Source: Hyposmocoma kahamanoa (Eukaryota; Arthropoda; Insecta; Lepidoptera; Cosmopterigidae). Taken from it: a DNA stretch of 64,000 nucleotides. Shown one piece after another: positions 22,541 through 35,665 of the stretch. Made by a program: the position numbers and the translations under genes. Where the stretch lies: the NCBI RefSeq assembly GCF_003589595.1, contig NW_020653854.1:25681030-25745029 (forward strand), in the 5' to 3' direction. Within the stretch, counting starts at the first letter, position 1. Each line of letters begins with the position of its first letter. Under the pieces are notes generated by a model. The model saw only the letters and a list, made by a program, of their open reading frames with translations. It ran no database searches and was not told the origin of the DNA.

Positions 22541-23082
22541 TAGTTATTACAAAAACATGTGACCTTTCGCAGTAAGATGAGTAATCGATTTTGATTGGCA
22601 AAGCAGCGGGCTGTTGATGGGTAAAATTAGGACCAGATCGTGTTGGAGAGCACAAACTGCGGAAGGCAACAACCCAACTTCACGCGCAGCTATAGGCCTC
22701 CCATAGTTTGTGCTATCCACCACGTTCTTGCCTCACCCATCAAGTCTCACCCATCTACGGCCCATGACTTTGACTACGTTGTCTTGGTACCGGTAAATGC
22801 CAAAAATAAACGCCATACATCATTTATATGAATCCAATTGTTAATATATACAAGTACATATATATCAAGACAGATTTCACATCGTATACTTAAGTGTGCA
22901 ATACGAAAAATCAAGGTGAACTGTTGTTATTTTAATCAAGATTCAACTGAAGATGGCATTGGAAAGGTATCCAATCAACTTGGCTGCGCCAGGCGCGATT
23001 GTACCTACTGAACAGATGATGCACTTCAACAGTTTTATTTGTTAGTTAGGCAAATTACAGTCAAATCACAAATTACATTTCA

Positions 23083-23300
23083 GACCTATCTATAACAGTT
23101 GCAGTCTCATTCAAAGCTTTAAATCGCAAAGATCTGAGTGGCACTGTCACTGCACCTGTGACCGTGAGACGTAAAGTTGACAAGTCCCATATATCTGTTA
23201 CCGCAACGCCGTAATGCTCTCATTACTGATTATATAGCGATAGTGGTAGTGCTTCTTGGAGTGGATCGCCTCTTTTTCAAGGAGCTCTTGTGCTACTAAT
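23083..23300 (-). mobile_element. Rep-A copy, diverged
   Basis: CTATAACAGTTGCAGTC ... GAGACGTAAAGTTGACAAG ... GGAGCTCTTGTGCTACT. It lacks the A-tail end and part of the middle. Confidence 0.75.
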
Positions 23301-23329
23301 AACTTTTCAGTACTCCAGCTTCCTATTAT

Positions 23330-23684
23330 AACATTCTTACATATTTTTACAATAACATTCCGGAGCATATATTAAGTTTATCATTTCCTAAGTTTAAAAA
23401 CTACATTAAAAATATTTTGATCGAAAAATCATATTACAAAATTGAAGACTACGTGTTAGATAAAGATGTATGGAAAGACGACACGGCTCCAGAATCCACA
23501 CAAATTTGATTCAAAGTGTATTCCATAGCATTTAAGTTTATTTGAAAAGAGCAATCCCTAGAGTTTCTTGCTCGTTCTTCTCAGGGAGGTCAGCGTAGTG
23601 AACGAACAGTAGCTTAAATGTGACGTTTTCAAGTGTAAATTTATTTTACCTATGGAATAAATAATCTTTGACTTTGACTTTGAC
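23330..23684 (+). mobile_element. 5'-truncated non-LTR retrotransposon, second copy
   Basis: The frame reads FYNNIPEHILSLSFPKFKN, then YIKNILIEKSYYKIEDYVLD and a KDVWKDD segment, to a stop near 23510. The 3' UTR carries GAGTTTCTTGCTCGTTCTTC, ACAGTAGCTTAAATGTGACG, AATAAATAATC and (TTTGAC)n. It is the same family as 10960-11352 and better preserved. The YYKIEDYxxDK signature is typical of jockey/CR1-type RT C-termini in moths. Confidence 0.85.
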
Positions 23685-23904
23685 ATGGTTATTCGTAAAT
23701 AATAAACTCCGTATCGGTTTTCTTCGATTTTTGGTCAGGAAAGTAAGTAAATTTTTGGATGCAGACGATATAGGTGGAGTCGAAATCGTGGTGAGCTGCC
23801 GCGAATTCAAGTTATTATAAAGTGCTGTAAACACGGATTCCTAAATAAAAATGACCAATTAGCAAACGTCAATAAACACACAAATATGTTTCATTGGAAC
23901 ATTT

Positions 23905-24060
23905 TGATGACCTCGATAGAAAAGCGGTAGGCACTGTAGGCGTTAGAGGTTCCGAACTCGATTCGAGAACCAATTTGGATAATGAACTTTTGTAAATTAA
24001 CTCTGGTTTTGGTGTTGCATGTAATGTCCTAGAGTTAATTGCCCTGTTAAGCATATTTAT
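23905..24060 (+). mobile_element. Possible tRNA-derived SINE remnant
   Basis: CTCGATAGAAAAGCGGTAGG ... GAACTCGATTCGAGAACC resembles degraded A and B boxes followed by a SINE-like body. Weak evidence. Confidence 0.3.
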
Positions 24061-26160
24061 TATTATTCACTTTGATTGATTTATAACTGAAAAAAAACAC
24101 AAATTACAAAATACCACCTAACGGGAGTTAGCGCACATGTTATTGTAGAGTTAACGAGATTTTTTTAAATCCACTATAGGGTGGTCCACATTCGTATATC
24201 ACAAATAACATCTACAACAATGTTTCTGCGAAAAGTAACATTAGTGACAAAGCCATAATAGTAAAAAGTAAGAAAGTAGGAGGTAATGCTGTGATTAATT
24301 TCCAATCAGGCCGTGAGAGATTCTCACATAGAGAGATCCTGTTACTGCGCTAGGGCTGAGATGAGATTATAGGGCATATCAGTGATTACCGTATGGATGT
24401 TGTAAATATACGTGTTACTGGAAACAAGTTGCTGTTACTTAATTGCATAATTTGATGAGGTCATTACTTGATTTACATATCATTATAGATCTGCATGCGA
24501 AGCATACATTACAAACGTAAAGATAGTATTTAGTGTATATACTGGTTTTAAGAGCTTTTTTAACAACTTGAAACCTACACCTAGACCTTTGCTAGAAATA
24601 GTTGAACATGGTGAACCAGAAACAGATAAACCTTTATAGCCACCCCCACTTGCATCATTCTCTTCTTAAATGGCCGTTTGTTTTTCATACCCTTGCTCTC
24701 CAACATCCCCAATCTTATCGATGCATCACAAGGACTACCTCTCCCCACGTTTCCATCCATATTCTTAATTCTTACCTTCAGTCTATTACAATTTCTCCTT
24801 TCTACATGACTAAACTATCGATGTGTTCCCTTTTCCTATCCAGGTCAGTACATTATGAGGCAACAATCAAATTGTGTGAACCCCAAATAATAGGTAAGTA
24901 TAGTAGGATAATTAACACAAAAGAGCAGCAATAGATTTTTATTAGACAATCTCGACTCTGACACTACCACACGGTCACTACGGTATCGGAAAAGACATTA
25001 GTACCTATACGATTCCTGAGAAGTTGGCCACCCACTAAACGGGAATCAGAAATTACCTATCGTTAGTATATTTTTGGTTTACGTCGGTACTTTCTTACTT
25101 GACGTAAGTTTCTTTTAAAAACAAAGATTTTTTAAGAGAGTTAAAAAAAATAATTTTTATACTCATATATTTACGTAATAACGATTGCCGTAAAAAGTAT
25201 GTTGGTTTAACTGTGTGGTGGCAGAATGAAGTTAGCCACCCTCAGTAGTGATTTAAACATTATTCCTAGAGAATAGTTACGTCAACAGTTGGAATATTGA
25301 CGCCTATTAACAATATACTGTCACCCGTAAAAATCAATTCTGAGTGCGATTTAGTGGGTGGCCAACTTCACAAGCATTAATACATGCGAGAAAACAATTT
25401 TTAACGTGTATTTTAGTTCTAGTTAAGAATTCATTACATTTTTTTTGTAATATCTTCACTGTATAGTTCTTAATATCGATAATATATACTCCATTATAAA
25501 AGTAACATCTCTACTTCTCGCTCGAAGTGCGGTGTGGGAAAATCCACCTTAAGACAAGATAAGTAATATCAGTTTGATAACATCCACCTAATTAACGTTG
25601 GTTTTATGTCTACATCTCTCTAGAAAAGTGTTGTAACACAGTCTTCGGTATCAAGTTCAATGATTCGTTACGTCATCGTGTTAAGTTTACATAACAATTT
25701 GAAGTGAATCATATGATGACATTACTAATAGGATGTTATTAATTATGATTTGAAACTAATAACACAAAACGTTGATTATACCGTGGGTATTCGTTAATAT
25801 AATATTTTATTTTCTTTTAGATTTGTAAAAGTTTTACTTATTGTTGGAAATGGAGACTATTTCTTCAGATCTAAAAGCGTATAATGTTTTTTCACGAAAA
25901 CCAACCCTTATTTTAATCTCTAACACTACTACTCTAGTGCACGTAAGGAAACTCCCCGCATGGTGTACCATGCGTTCACTGTACTACGTCTGGCGTACAC
26001 TGGGCAACAATCGCCATCAATACGATAAGAATAAGATCTCTAACAAATGATTATTTGCTGCAATTAATTGTCATATTTAAATGTTACAACAAAATTTGAG
26101 TACAATTATGATTTTTAAAATTTTGTAATTGGCGCATTGTTAAATATTTTCTTTATGTTT
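24061..26160. other. No gene seen
   Basis: AT-rich sequence. The 110-codon frame at 24602-24934 has low-complexity composition and no recognisable domain. I could not assign the stretch to any element. Confidence 0.45.
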
Positions 26161-26165
26161 CAAAT

Positions 26166-26400
26166 TGCCGGGACCTCAGACTACGTATTTACAGCCTTTG
26201 GAGTCAAATCCCTTGGTTCGTGGGGTCCCGGTGCCCTTCATCTGTACAAAATTTAACCCAAAAATTAATAGACAGTCTGGGAAACCCAAGGGCCGTCACC
26301 TACCTTGCCCAACGCATTAGCATAGCCATAAAAAGAGGGAACGCTGCCAGTATCTCGGGCACCTTGCCGCGGGGACCCAATTGTTTTCATATAATTTAAT
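26166..26400 (+). mobile_element. Non-LTR retrotransposon ORF2 C-terminal fragment
   Basis: From 26268 one frame reads KLIDSLGNPRAVTYLAQRIS, then IAIKRGNAASISGTLPR. The block LIDxxGDPRAxxxxxQRISxAIQRGNAASxxGTLPR is the end of ORF2 in common moth non-LTR elements. Upstream the frame is shifted. It is dead. Confidence 0.75.
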
Positions 26401-26885
26401 CCTAGTTTCACTTTGTACCTGTATTTTTTATTTAATATTACCGAAAGAAATCACTCTTCAGTCTCATTCTCAATCAAATATTTCTGTTTCTTAAGTGTAA
26501 CTTTGTAATTATTTAAGGAAATGTCTTGGATTGAAATGGATTTAAACTTATAGCTCACTGTTTTAAATTTTAGCGGTATTTTCCTCCTTTATCGACCGTA
26601 GCGATCTCCAACCTTTCGTAAATTCTCAGAAATGCGATCCATTCAAGAGGCGGATCCACAATCTTTACTCATACGTTGCGACAGAGATTGAACCTTGTGC
26701 ATGTATATGTGCGCACCTTTAGAAACTATATCTCCCTGATGATTTGTAGGTTTCTTTCGACACAAGTTAACTCTATTCATTTGGATAACTTGTGTCATAT
26801 GAGCGCTATTTCAAAATGGAGTGAATTTCCGTTGAATATATTTTTTTTAAATCAAAATATCCCTTAATATATATATTTCTTATAA

Positions 26886-26970
26886 CACCATGTGACGAAA
26901 CGAACATAGCAGTCGCAGTGCCACTCAGAGCTTCAAATCGCAAAGACCGGAGGGCCACTGTCATTTCATT
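26886..26970 (-). mobile_element. Rep-A fragment
   Basis: GTGACGAAACGAACATAGC ... AGTGCCACTCAGAGCTTC ... GGGCCACTGTCA: part of the tail half only. Confidence 0.6.
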
Positions 26971-27612
26971 CAAAAATTGTCATTTTAAAAACAGTTTTAT
27001 GTATAATGTAATAGGTTTCAAAAGAACGACGAAATACAGATTTTTGGCAACTCTATTTCTCAGCGCCATTCAAGAGGCGGATCTAAAGATTGCGACAGCC
27101 CTAGCCGATACTCACATACTCGTACTAGTACGTTCTAAGAAACAGTTACAGCACAGGCAATTTACTTTGCCTTATATAGATGTTAACTTCATAACGCACT
27201 GCTGCTGTCTCGTCTAAATAAAATAAAACTAAAATAAGGTAGAACAGTTTTGAAATTATTTGGTTTTTTATTAGGTTATATTGTGTAACATTACCCGATC
27301 AGTGTGGCGGGCAAAAGGCATTACTCTTGAAGGAGACAAAAGTTAAAATAAAAAATGAAAACATTATTTTCACGCCCGACTTTCATTGCGGTAGGTAGAC
27401 ACTAAGGATCTGTACCATTAACGCTCTTGATATAGCTCCTTCGTTTTTTCCACTCGCATCAATCTTATCATAAATAACTTTTTATTTTTTGTCCTTTGGA
27501 TTCGTTGTTTTTGAGGGCATAGAATGAGGTAAGTATATACGTCGAGGTAAATTATCCCCACGTTCGCTCTATAAAATTTCTCGTTTACGAATTTTGTTTA
27601 TGGTACTAAGGG

Positions 27613-27670
27613 ATGGTGGTAAGCGACACTCCTATCTGTATCCGTTGCATTGCCACTCAGAGCTTTAAAG
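27613..27670 (-). mobile_element. Rep-A fragment
   Basis: GGTGGTAAGCGACACTCC ... TTGCCACTCAGAGCTTTAAA, about 58 bp. Confidence 0.6.
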
Positions 27671-28053
27671 CATTTTAGAATAGTCGTGAAAAACTAGAAC
27701 ATAATTCTCTGAAAAATTTTTCAAAATGTCGCTTTAGCTGTTTCTACAAAACAACGACGTAAAAAACTCTGAACGCAAAGCACTGTTAAAAAGTTAGTTT
27801 TTGTCTTTTGATAACACATCTACCAAGTTTCATACGAATCGATCTTCAAACTGAATGCATCAAACAAGCAACTTACACATAATCGGTACATTGTTAATGC
27901 TTAACTACACGTGTAACAATGCGCCATTATATTACAAGAACCCTTTATTCTGTTGAATTTCAATTCGAGGTGTGAAGTTGCAAATCGTTTCTATGTTTAT
28001 TTGTTTGGTATCTATTAAATTATTATTAATGCCATGTTTTTTGTTACCATTTT

Positions 28054-28340
28054 CAACCGAGTTCAAAAAGGAGGAGGTTCTCAATTCGACAGTACCTAGT
28101 TTATTTTGTGCGTACATACTCGATTACCTGTGTACCCATTTTGATGATTCTTTTTCATTGGACAGAGGGTACCTCAGTATTGATCCCATTTATATTTGAA
28201 GAAAATATTCCCAGTGGCAAACTAGGTTATGATTCCGGTTTCGTGCACTCTCCATTAACGAATTTCAATATAATAGATGTAATTTCTAATCTAAATGCGA
28301 ATTGCCGAACCCATTTCCTGAAACCGATTACGTTTTCCAG
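28054..28340 (+). mobile_element. Rep-B copy 3
   Basis: CAACCGAGTTCAAAAAGGAGG ... GGTACCTCAGTATTGATCCC ... GAATTTCAATA. The right end is not preserved. Confidence 0.65.
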
Positions 28341-28725
28341 CGACTTTTCAGAACTTCAGTTGTCTAATCAATGTAATTTTTTCGAAATATTATATTTTTT
28401 CCAATAGCACCAAAAAAGATGGATCACCGATAAATGAGGCCCTGTTTGACGAAATACTTAACAAATTTTTGTTTTTTTCTTGTTTATTTCATTATTGAAA
28501 TATCGCATGCGTGTCACGATGCTGAGATAACCTGGTCGACGATATTGCGTGAAAATATGCGTGTAACATCGATACGTAAGATGTTATTGCATCTTACTGA
28601 GAGCAGTAAAAGTGTGAAACATCTCATTGGTAACTTAGCGTGCGGTTTAAGAATACAGTCTGTACTTGGGGATTATAGGCTGTGATGAAATATAATAGAT
28701 ATATGTCAAAAGTTTACATATTTTT

Positions 28726-28955
28726 TAACCGACTTCAAAAAAGGATGACGCTCTCAATTCGATTTTGATGATTGTTTTTTTGTTGGCTTGGAATTTGGAA
28801 ACAATATTCCACCTCCAATGGTGGGAAACTAAGGGATGAATCCGGTTTTGCGTATTTTGATTTAACCGATTTCAATAAACAGGTGTACTTGGCAATTAGG
28901 TGTAATTCCAATAAAGAAGCCGATAAGCAAATACTTGAGGTCGTTTTTTTTTATA
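28726..28955 (+). mobile_element. Rep-B copy 4
   Basis: It starts TAACCGACTTCAAAAAAGGA and ends ACTTGAGGTCGTTTTTTT, with CAATATTCCACCTCC inside. The promoter-side third is deleted. Confidence 0.7.
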
Positions 28956-29084
28956 AAAAAGTTATAATTATTTTACTAAAATTCATTTTGGGTTTGGAAC
29001 TATTTTCATTTCTTTGTGTAATATTTTGAATACTATGTTAATATGCATAGATTTAAAATTGTTTGTACCTAGATAAGCAACTAT

Positions 29085-29667
29085 TAGTGTTGCAGCGAGT
29101 AGTGTTTCGCCTTCAGGTCGAATACCGAATATTTGGCCCGGAGCGAGGCCGAAACGCCGAATATTCGGCCAAACTGTTAGGCCTGATTAATGATCTTACG
29201 AAAATTGGCACGCAAACCGCATTATAACAAAGATAGCTATACATACATATATAAAAGTTAAACCAGTAATGATGCATGCTTTTGTAAAAAGAAACAAAAA
29301 AGGAAATTTTATTTAGTTTATAATTCAAATTGTGACATCTTAACGAAGAAAGTAATTGTGTATCTCACTTCAGTTTGATTAACTTTCAAAAACTTAATTT
29401 TATTTTCATTTGCAAGTGTTAAGTAAGTACTAGGTTGATTTTGTTAGCATTTATTTAGTCATGATTTCATGACATAATTTCATAATAAGTAGGTAGTGTT
29501 CATTTGATTTGTTACCTTTTTTGATCTCATACAAGTTACTTACTTATTACTATTTTCTTATTTCTTCCTCCTGTTTTTATGTATTCGGCCGAATAGTGAC
29601 TTAATATTCCGTATTCGGCCGCATAAGCCGAATACCGGATAGTAACCGAATATTCGTTACAACTCTA
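29085..29667. mobile_element. Non-autonomous hAT-like element (583 bp)
   Basis: The ends are TAGTGTTGCA and, inverted, TAGAGTTGTA. Both sub-terminal regions are rich in GAATATTCGGCC-type motifs (near 29125-29170 and 29584-29655). The flanks are GCAACTAT (29077-29084) and GTAACTAT (29668-29675), an 8-bp target duplication with one mismatch, as hAT elements make. No transposase remains. Confidence 0.8.
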
Positions 29668-29862
29668 GTAACTATACGTTATTTTCTAAATTTACGAAGC
29701 TAGGACTTATTTGAGAAACTTTTAATCGTAGTCCAGTGGTTCGACTGTAGTGTCGTAGGCCTGTGACTTTAACTTGTATGTTGAAGGAAAACATTCGTAA
29801 AACATAGATCCTTGCCTAGTAGCAGTAGGACTTTTTAATCCTGTGCAATGTCTCTTCAAATA

Positions 29863-30079
29863 TTTAGTAGCAGAAGAGAGTTGGTCTATGGAAGTACAGC
29901 CACTTCCCAGTTGTTTCCGGTTTTGAAGGGTAAGGGTGCTGCTGAAAGTACAGGGACATGAAATTTTTCAACTTTATATTTATCAGGGTGATGGGCGCGG
30001 TGGCAGTGGCCCTCAGACATTATGAGTGCGCGTGTCGCTTGCCACCAGGCGCACTTGTTCCTTCCGTCATGTCATATAA
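29863..30079 (+). mobile_element. Rep-A copy, diverged
   Basis: TTTAGTAGCAGAAGAG ... GGTTTTGAAGGGTAAGGGTG ... CGCTTGCCACCAGGCGCAC ... CCGTCATGTCATAT. The middle is partly lost. Confidence 0.8.
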
Positions 30080-30097
30080 TCTCAGTACAGAGTATTA

Positions 30098-30303
30098 AAA
30101 AAATCGACGTCAAAAGTCATTCATCCCCTAGTTTGCCACCCTTAGAGGTGGAATATTTTCTTCAAATTTAAATGGGACCACTACTGAGGTATCCGCTTTC
30201 CAACAAAAAAGAATCGTCAAAATCGTTTCACAAATTTAAGTAACTTACACACCAAAAAAAAAACAGTCGAATTGATAACCTACTCCATTTTTTCAAGTCG
30301 GTT
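30098..30303 (-). mobile_element. Rep-B copy 5
   Basis: AATCGACGTCAAAAGTCATTC ... TTAGAGGTGGAATATTTTC ... TTTTTTCAAGTCGGTTA. It directly follows a Rep-A copy. Confidence 0.7.
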
Positions 30304-30733
30304 AATAATGCTGGCACTGTTCCCCCATTCTATGGCTGTGCTAACATGTTGGGAAAGGTATGCAACCAGGCCTTGAGATATCAGTTTCAGTCAAGATATA
30401 ACTGCATGAATAATAAACACAATCTTAAACTTTTGTCCAAGTAGCGAATGTTATCGCTTTTCAATAGACGCACTCGTATCGGAAATGTTCACATGAAATC
30501 GATTGGCTCCACGCAACGTCTCATTTAATTTCCACCGACGACGAAGGAGCGTGGTAGACGATACCGTAGTGGGGTTTTATTGAGATTGGGTTTTGTCGTG
30601 TATAATTCTGGTTATTGTGAGATGTGCGGTTATCAATTGATATCAAAAAACTTAATGGTTTAACCATCTAGCAATGAGCTAGCTTGATTGCACCATTCTT
30701 AATTTATCTAATTCTATAGAATAAGTAATAATT

Positions 30734-30940
30734 TCAATAATAATAACGCACACACTCAACATAACCCCGCACTAGGGACACCCTGTGTCGTGGGTGCCAT
30801 AGACATTCACATAGACAACTACAAATTACACCCAAACTCACGAGAGAAATAAATGTAGGCCATACAATAATTTCTCCCGGCCCGGGAATCGAACCTCTGC
30901 GTGGCAGTCCGGTATGGACACCGTTCGGCCACGGAGGCAG
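30734..30940 (-). mobile_element. tRNA-derived SINE (family E), complete antisense copy
   Basis: Head on the right: GGAATCGAACCTC is the inverted B box and CCGTTCGGCCACGGAGGCAG the inverted A-box end. The body is as in 17527-17740, ending at left in AATAATAATAAC. Confidence 0.85.
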
Positions 30941-31419
30941 TTAATAAGTACTATAGATGTATTTCAAAGGCTAATTACCTGGTTAGCTAGAAAAACTTTT
31001 GAAAAGTTAACTCGTTATGTATTTACTAGAATGAAAGCGATCTCAAATCTAGTTTGTAAGAGTCGACGTTACCTCAACTCAAATTAATTTTTATCCCGTA
31101 CCAATACGGTTCATTTTGCTTGGCTCGAACGGCAGGGACACAGGCTTTCAGAATCAATTTTTTAACAAACGACAGTAAAGACATTTGAGAAATATACATC
31201 GTTTACTATAACGTGATCTATTTAGTTCAGTAGATATAAAAACAAATCATTGGTATATGTATTTTTTATTTGTTTGTTTTTATTTGTTTTTTTATATGTG
31301 TATTGTATGTGTATGTGTGTTGTGCATGTGTATACGTATATATTATATTTCATATACAGTTAATATCATAATTATAATCATGTTCATACACACTGACACA
31401 GTTTCAATTCGTTAATATA

Positions 31420-31712
31420 AATCTTCTCTTTTAACCGGCTCAATTAGGACCTAGCAGAATCACCAGCGTCGTAGTTCTACTGAGCTGCGACATAATGCTG
31501 AGTTGGGTCCTTTTTGCTGACACAGTACACGAAAATCTTCACTCCACTATAACCACTATAACACTCCACATCAAGTATAGACTAGTTTGTTTTTCTTTTT
31601 TATTATTATTATTATGATTATTTTTTAATTCTACTATTGTACCTTTGTTGTAAGTTTGTTTTGTAATGTACTGTGTTTCGGCAAATAAACGAAATTATCT
31701 ATCTATCTATCT
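31420..31712 (+). mobile_element. Retroposon 3' end with (ATCT)n tail
   Basis: A non-coding stretch ends GGCAAATAAACGAAATTATC, then ATCT repeats to 31712. AATAAA next to a short tandem tail marks a non-LTR 3' end. The 5' limit is uncertain. Confidence 0.5.
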
Positions 31713-32176
31713 ACATGTAATGGACCTATTGAATACAGAGGTTTTCTTGTAAAATTTCGAGGTAACTTTGTGTTTTTTTTTCCTATCGTGTACATTTTTA
31801 AGAATCGTGTTTTCCCATCGTACAGCAATCAATGTATATCTACAATTTTACTATTTATTTTTTCCAAAGTGATAAATTCAACAATTTCTATGTTATGCGG
31901 GATCAACCAAAGCCATTTGAGGTTAATGAAATATAGGCGTCTTCGTGCCTCAAAAAAAGTCATATAACTTATTCTTACCGTCTTTAAAAACCCTCAAACT
32001 ACACTTAAAACCTACACAAGTAAATAAAGTGCTATAGTACTGCAAAAGGGCAGTAAGTGGGCGTGAACAATTAGACCACCAGAATTAAAACAATTACAAT
32101 TTGTAGATGGCGGATTTGGCGAATGTAACTGCCCTTTGTCTAGAGCCTGGCACAATACTGGTTTCTAGTTAAAAAT

Positions 32177-32321
32177 ATTTTTTATAACATCAAGTGAGCG
32201 AACGAACCAGTCGTGCACCTGGTGGTAAGCTACACGCCTGTTCATAACAGTTGTCCACACAGATCTTTTAATCGCAAAGATCTGAGGGGCAATGCCACTG
32301 CACCTGTCACGCTGAGACATA
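32177..32321 (-). mobile_element. Rep-A copy, tail half
   Basis: TTTTTTATAACATCAAGTGAG ... GGTGGTAAGCTACACGCC ... CGCTGAGACATAAG. It continues directly into the 32322-32623 insertion-type sequence. Confidence 0.8.
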
Positions 32322-32623
32322 AGAATGGTGGTGAAGAAAAACTAATGTTGAGGTTTTAAGAATAGAGTTGGGAAAAAGAAGCTTTTGAATAACTATAGAG
32401 AACCAAAGGGGAAAAGTGTTATTTGGAGGGGAAATAAAAAGAAAGGGGAAGTAGGGGAAGACAAACAAAGTTATTCAGATTAAATAAAGGAAAAAAACGT
32501 GTCGTATTCTTTGCCTTGCCTATGAAGTACATTTTTCACCCTGCTCGCCTAGGAGAAAAATAATGTTTTTTTTTTCTGTGCCGTGAATATAACTACTCTA
32601 ATATAATTCCCCCTGTCATTTCA
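32322..32623. mobile_element. Long form of the sequence inserted in Rep-A copies
   Basis: TGGTGGTGAAGAAAAACTA ... GAACCAAAGGGGAAA ... ATAATTCCCCCTGTCAT. A shorter, internally deleted form sits inside another Rep-A copy at 37984-38118. Confidence 0.65.
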
Positions 32624-33254
32624 AGATCTTAATTTGGGAAAACCGCGATGGAAATAAATAGCAATGGTATTAATAAACCACAAAAACTCCCAATGTTTTA
32701 TAATGACTAGTATACCAGTAAGTACATTAATAAACACTTTTTATAGACCCCGATCTAATATAGACACGAGACAAGATAGCCTTAGAAACCTGATTCGAGA
32801 GTGGTTACGTCAGCTAGCAAACCTATCTCTTATAGCTCAACGTTGTTTTGAGATACCTGGGTCTATTGCCCTTTACTCTATATGTCAACGTAGCATTTAG
32901 AACCTAGTACTACAAACTATAAATGTTATATTTAAATGGCCAATTGAAAGAGATTATATAAAACTTTAGAAATAATCACACAAATTACCCGTAAATAAAT
33001 TATATAGTAAAGAATTCTTTGTACTAAAGTTTCCAAACCTAGAAAAGTAACCAAAAACCTAGAAAGAACACTAATCATTCACGGAAAAGTGCTTACCACT
33101 TAACCACTAAGGTCTATAAACGTTTCTCCGAAATCTTTTATTTATTTGCAAAAAGGCCAAAATGATTGGCCTCTACGCCACATCGAGATCCCGTTATAGA
33201 AATATATACGTATTTGTATACGCGCTAAACTGTATTCGTATAAACCTATAGTCT

Positions 33255-33261
33255 ATAGTCG

Positions 33262-33295
<34 letters not shown>

Positions 33296-33302
33296 CGACT
33301 AT
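33255..33302. repeat. (TA)n tract inside a palindrome
   Basis: A TATA run is framed by TAGTCGCAAA on the left and TTAGCGACTA on the right, so nearly the whole 48 bp is self-complementary. Confidence 0.8.
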
Positions 33303-35274
33303 TATGCACTGAAAATTAATTATATTTCGTTTTTATTTACTTGAATGTATATGTTGCGAAAAACTTCGTTCAAAGCTTTTTCATATTTGTCTTTTATTGA
33401 CTTACTGCTTCGGCTGCGTAGTTCAAGTAATCTATATTATACTACATAGCCTGTACTGTACTAATTTTCATAAGTTATTGGTTCTGCATACAAAATTTCA
33501 TCCCCTATTTCACCCCTTTTAAAATTTGTTTTTGTGACAAAAAGTAGCCTATCTCCTTCTCCTGCGTCCTATCTATCTCTATATCAATATTGGTTCAATT
33601 TAAGCATGAAAACGCAATAGACAGTTACTTTCGCATTGATAATATTCGTTCCAGAAGTTTGGATTTATCAAACAGCTCTTATGACTTTACTTCTTCATTG
33701 GATGTAATATAAACTCGAAAGTGTGTTGAGCATTTTATAAATAATTCGGTAAATGAATAAAGTACCACCTGTCGGTAAACAATGCCAAATCATTGTTTCT
33801 CTACATTCAACGCACGAGCATATGACACTGCTATTACAATAGTGTTGTAACTCAAAATATGCGAAATTCAAGATTGTACTATTGCAGAAGATAAAAAGAC
33901 AGTTTTTATTGAATTAATTTTTCCCCTTTTATTTTTAGATATTTTGGCAAGTAGGAAATTGTTTAGATGTCTGTAATATAATGTAATAATCATCGACCCG
34001 GAAAAATACACTTTTTGAGTTAGTACACTATTATATTAACAGCACGATACTTATATTCTATGAAACAAAATTTTTTCGAATTTTCAAAGGCGCCATTACA
34101 AACTGGCTGCTTAACCAAAAAGGAATGTTACCTTCAAATTTACCTACTGCATTTTGTCGCAGACATTTTAATATATTAGCTATACACAAGGCCATCAGCC
34201 ATCCAGTTATCCACTCACTTCAATATGAAACTTATATAGTTCACGTTTTAAGCACTCAAAAACGCTATATACTTTTCACTACACATACATCCAACTGATA
34301 CACTATTCCCGGAGTATATAACATATATACCGTAGTATATAACGATATATCGTGACATGAAGTTGTTACGATACAATGACACGTCTGTAATAGAGCGATA
34401 TCGTTCGCACAGTGAGCGTAAAATGGCTTGCGCGGGAGCGACAAAGATAAAGTACTAAGGCTTTGGCGCCAATCCTAAACCTGCGCAGGAGTGAAGGGGA
34501 CGGGTAGAGAGGCTCGCGGGGGGTTACTCGCGAGCAAAGATCTTTGTGTGTCTTTGTATGGAGCTTTATTTGCTAAAGCCCGTATCTGGCCTACAAGAAA
34601 TCAATTTGTTGGCAAAGAGTTATTATTGTAACTAATTAGTTTGTCGCCGTATTGTACTACCTGTGTCGACATAAAGATGAAGTTTTCTACAGCTTGTTTT
34701 GTGTTTTACGTAAACAATTAGTTGCAGTAATAAATAGTAATTGACATAGATATATAAATGTACAGAAAAAAATTTTTTTCATTTCTTTTCTATTTTGTGA
34801 AAAATATTTTGAAAATTTTGCACCATTATTTACATAATATTTGTTAGTTAGTTCTCATGTCAGTGCCGATAAAGTTCTTTTTTGTTCTGTACAAAAAAAA
34901 CCTAATTAGTGCGTTTCAAGTAAACATCTCAAAAAACTAAGCAATAAAATCTCCTTACGAAACCAAGAGGCACGAGCACGAATCTATAATTAAACGTTAC
35001 TGCAGTGATCACGAGTTCAAAAAGAACTTTATTATTCAATAACTATAGTGAAATAAAAAAAACCCGAAGGCCATAAAGCTGACGTCAGTTTGACTGTTCC
35101 AAAAATTTTCGCTTTTAATTATTGTTCTTTTGAGGAGTCTTGGATACAACCAGCGTTAATAATCAATTACGCTATCGTCAAAACATTGCGCACTCCACTG
35201 TTCTACACAGGTCTTCTCTTAGAAGGGAAATTAGGTTATATTATGATTTATTTCACCGAAAAGATCATGGCAAC

Positions 35275-35392
35275 TTTCAAATAAAATTTCGCACATAAAT
35301 TCCGAAAAACTCAGAGACGTGACTCCGGATTCGAACCTACGGTCAGAGACGGTAAGTCAAACTATTCGGCTACCACGGCTGTGTAAAAAAGT
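35275..35392 (-). mobile_element. tRNA-derived SINE (different family), antisense
   Basis: On the minus strand, GTGGTAGCCGAATAGTTTG (A-box region) and GTAGGTTCGAATCCGGAG (B box) are followed by an AT-rich body. The promoter boxes are spaced as in tRNA, but the body is not tRNA. Confidence 0.65.
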
Positions 35393-35665
35393 AAAAAGAT
35401 GTCTCCAAGAATCCCAGCCGTGTTATATTTTTAACATGGCATAATTAACTCATAACTCTATGGATTAATTTATCTGCAAACAAAAAATTATCAGTCTGCT
35501 GTGACCGGTAAATAAATAATAATAATAATATGATTTAGATGAAAAGAAATAGTTTCATTTTGCATAAAAGATTTCTATTTTAGTTTTTGTTATTTTATGT
35601 GAAGAAAACCACTGCAGCCACATTAATAATGTAGCCAGTGATGAATGAAAGCCAATGCAGGAACA

